A stretch of DNA of 7,330 bases from an uncultured Bacteroidota bacterium (GTDB lineage: Bacteria; Bacteroidota; Bacteroidia; 2-12-FULL-35-15), in assembly GCA_903889605.1 (NCBI GenBank), contig CAISYK010000158.1:1-7330 (forward strand), written 5' to 3'. The notes beneath the pieces were generated by a model. That model ran no database searches. It was not told where the DNA came from and saw nothing but the letters and a program-made list of their open reading frames with translations. Shown here one piece after another: positions 5,611 through 7,330 of the stretch (the first letter of the stretch is position 1; each line of letters begins with the position of its first letter). Both the position numbers and the translations under genes were made by a program.

Positions 5611-7266
5611 ATGAAAAAACTATTCTTTACTTTATTGATGTTCTCTTTTCTATCCTCTCTCTTTGCACAAACTCCACAGGCTGTTAATTACCAAGGAGTT
5701 GCCAGGGATGCAAATGGCAATATTCTTGCTACTACTAATGTTTCATTACGTTTAAGTATTCTTGTTGGTAGCGTAAGCGGTTCCGTTAGCTATTCTGAAA
5801 CACAAAATGTTTCAACCAATAATCTTGGTCTTTTTTCCATTAAGCTTGGTTTAGGAACAGTTGTTTCAGGAACTTTTTCAACGATTAATTGGAGTACTGG
5901 TATTTACTTCGTTAAAGTGGAAATGGATGCAGCAGGAGGTTCTAATTATTTGGCGATGGGCACATCTCAAATGCTATCAGTACCATACGCATTGTATGCA
6001 GAGAAAGCAGGAAGCGCAGTATTAGCTCCGTCACTTTCATTAAGCGGAACCAACCTTTCAATTGCTGGAGGTAATACAGTTAACCTTTCAACAATAAATA
6101 CAGATGCTCAAATCTTGAGCTTAACAGGGAATGCACTTTCAATAAGTGCAGGAAATACAGTTAATCTCCCAGCAAATCCTTGGATTCAAAGCGGAAACAA
6201 TTTGTACTATAATGCTGGTAATGTTGGGCTGGGTGTTACTAACCCTGCTTCCAAATTGGATATTTCTGGTGCTTTAACTAATACAGTTCCTCATGGCGTT
6301 AATGCCAGCTTTACAGGGGGAAATACTGTAAATAATTATTATAATGGAATATATTCAAAAGTATCTGGAACAGGTCTTAATGGTATTAATGAAGGGGTAC
6401 GTGGTACATCAAATGGGGTTTCCGTTGGAGAGAATGATGGTGTTGTTGGAATTGCAAAAAACAGTCTGGCAAATGTAGGAGTATGGGGCTCTGGTTCAGG
6501 GGCAAATACAGGATTTAATATAGGAGTGTCTGGATTTGCTGATAGCGCAACGACTACAAACGGGATAAATCGTGGAGCATCGGGGCAAGCATCGGGGCTA
6601 AATGGGAATAATCAAGGAGTGTTTGGGCGTGCTGATGGTTTAAATAATCCTAATGGTAACATTGGTGTATTGGGATATGCTTTGAAGGCATCCGTCTCTA
6701 ACATTGGTTTGTATGGCCTGGCAGACCAGACTACTGCGGGAACGAACTACGGAGTTTATGGGTCTGCAACGGCTGGCACCACAAATTATGCTGGGTATTT
6801 TTCAGGTAATGTAACTGTTACTGGAACTTTCAGCAATCCCTCTGATGAACGATTAAAAACAAATATTGTAGGTTTAAATTCAGTTCTTCCACTTCTCAAA
6901 GAAATCAATCCAATTAGTTATTCCTTTAAATCAGAAAGCGAAACACACAACTTAAACTTGCCAAAAAGTTTGCAATATGGCTTTTCCGCTCAAGAACTTT
7001 TGAAAGTGTTTCCAAACCTTGTAGTGGAAAATGTTGCTCCTGTCAAACCGAATAAAAATGTATTAGCCTCATCAAAAGATAAAATCAAATCAGAAAAAAG
7101 CGAACAGGCAGATGAACCGTTCACTTATAAAAGCGTTAATTATATCGGACTTATTCCAATTTTGACCCAAGCAATAAAGGAACAGCAATTACAAATTGAG
7201 CAACTTCAAAAAGATAATGCAGAAATAAGGACGAATCTTCTGACGCTTCTACTTCCTATAGCGTAA
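5611..7266 (+). CDS. Secreted fibre-like protein with C-terminal S74 chaperone/autoprotease domain
   Basis: The 551-residue product starts with a signal peptide (1-19, cleavage expected before Q20). The first mature domain, about 20-132 (TPQAVNYQGVARDANGN onward to SVPYALYAEKA), is a conserved Bacteroidota N-terminal domain of such proteins. Two 27-residue-spaced repeats follow (142-187), then a VGLGVTNPASKLDISG motif (205-220), then ten GVxG-type rungs about 15 residues apart (262-397). The S74 intramolecular chaperone domain begins at SDERLKTNI (411-419). In phage tail spikes this domain trimerises the fibre and then cuts itself off at the Ser of this motif, helped by the Lys five residues later; S411 and K416 are both present. 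A coiled coil (516-546) ends the protein. The last residues, LLTLLLPIA, look atypical and coincide with an out-of-frame Ig-like segment. No T9SS sorting domain is visible, so its surface route is unclear. Confidence 0.9.
   Translation: MKKLFFTLLMFSFLSSLFAQTPQAVNYQGVARDANGNILATTNVSLRLSILVGSVSGSVSYSETQNVSTNNLGLFSIKLGLGTVVSGTFSTINWSTGIYFVKVEMDAAGGSNYLAMGTSQMLSVPYALYAEKAGSAVLAPSLSLSGTNLSIAGGNTVNLSTINTDAQILSLTGNALSISAGNTVNLPANPWIQSGNNLYYNAGNVGLGVTNPASKLDISGALTNTVPHGVNASFTGGNTVNNYYNGIYSKVSGTGLNGINEGVRGTSNGVSVGENDGVVGIAKNSLANVGVWGSGSGANTGFNIGVSGFADSATTTNGINRGASGQASGLNGNNQGVFGRADGLNNPNGNIGVLGYALKASVSNIGLYGLADQTTAGTNYGVYGSATAGTTNYAGYFSGNVTVTGTFSNPSDERLKTNIVGLNSVLPLLKEINPISYSFKSESETHNLNLPKSLQYGFSAQELLKVFPNLVVENVAPVKPNKNVLASSKDKIKSEKSEQADEPFTYKSVNYIGLIPILTQAIKEQQLQIEQLQKDNAEIRTNLLTLLLPIA
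6034..6171 (+). repeat. Two 27-residue-period repeats in the S74 protein
   Basis: Residues 142-160 (LSLSGTNLSIAGGNTVNLS) and 169-187 (LSLTGNALSISAGNTVNLP) align with a period of 27 residues. They are the 'LSLSGN.L.IS.GN.V.LP' type often seen in Bacteroidota fibre-like proteins, probably short beta-stranded shaft units. Confidence 0.8.
6394..6801 (+). repeat. Ten GVxG-type rungs in the shaft of the S74 protein
   Basis: Glycines at residues 262, 277, 290, 305, 322, 336, 352, 366 and 381 each start a G-(V/A/L)-x-G unit, and a variant AGYF follows at 394-397. Spacing is 13-17 residues, and an Asn usually lies two residues before the first Gly. The regular spacing suggests a stacked beta-structure, probably trimeric, leading directly into the S74 domain. 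DNA-level identity among units is low, so the array is old. Confidence 0.8.
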
Positions 7267-7330
7267 GAGTTAGTAATACTTGTGGGGTAAGTAGCAATAC
7301 TTCATCAGTAGTATCCTTAACAGTAAATGA
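7218..7330 (+). pseudogene. Out-of-frame Ig-like domain fragment at the window edge
   Basis: In a frame different from the S74 gene, translation after a stop at 7215-7217 is open to the window edge. From about 7242 it reads DASTSYSVRVSNTCG, then VSSNTSSVVSLTVN, the typical last strands of an Ig-like repeat (Y.V.V.N.CG...S....LTV). It has no start codon and overlaps the last 46 coding bases of the S74 gene. It is either the interior of another surface-protein gene joined here by recombination or misassembly, or a decayed remnant. What follows past 7330 decides which. Confidence 0.45.

Noticed and set aside
5611..7266. Prophage tail fibre because of the S74 domain
   Set aside because: The protein has a bacterial signal peptide and a Bacteroidota-type N-terminal domain, and its neighbours are T9SS proteins with no phage structural genes.

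Overview
The window comes from an AT-rich member of the Bacteroidota. Three things point there: secreted proteins with type IX secretion (T9SS) type A C-terminal sorting domains, a Bacteroidota-style ECF sigma factor, and A-rich start contexts without Shine-Dalgarno sequences, with several TAnnTTTG (-7 type) promoter candidates. I cannot place it below phylum level.

Region 1 (1-1079, minus strand) is regulatory. An ECF sigma factor (114-632) overlaps by one base the start of a partial gene (1-114), whose N-terminus resembles the membrane/anti-sigma-like proteins often found beside such sigma factors. The sigma gene has no ATG near its expected start. Upstream of it on the same strand is a 75-residue XRE helix-turn-helix regulator (852-1079).

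Region 2 (1080-1909) holds a 258-bp divergent intergenic region with a perfect 16-bp palindrome, probably a regulator operator. It is followed by a second XRE-family regulator (1338-1697, plus strand), whose best promoter candidate lies so close to its ATG that the mRNA would be almost leaderless. A 212-bp spacer follows, without a clear promoter or terminator.

Region 3 (1910-7330, plus strand) encodes cell-surface or secreted proteins. The first is a 998-residue adhesin-like protein with a signal peptide, three LamG/concanavalin-like domains, Ig-like repeats and a T9SS sorting domain. Its second and third LamG domains are a recent duplication. After a 183-bp spacer that can fold as a three-way junction come two closely spaced genes: a 164-residue secreted protein with a T9SS sorting domain, and a 551-residue trimeric-fibre-like protein. 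The latter has a signal peptide, about ten GVxG-type repeats and a C-terminal S74 intramolecular chaperone/autoprotease domain. They probably form an operon and may build one surface structure.

At the right edge, sequence overlapping and following the end of the S74 gene reads, in another frame, as the end of an Ig-like domain. This suggests a recombination, truncation or assembly junction and is the most unusual point in the window. I do not see a clearly new defence or mobile system; the novelty candidates are the surface-protein module, the edge junction and the regulatory features.
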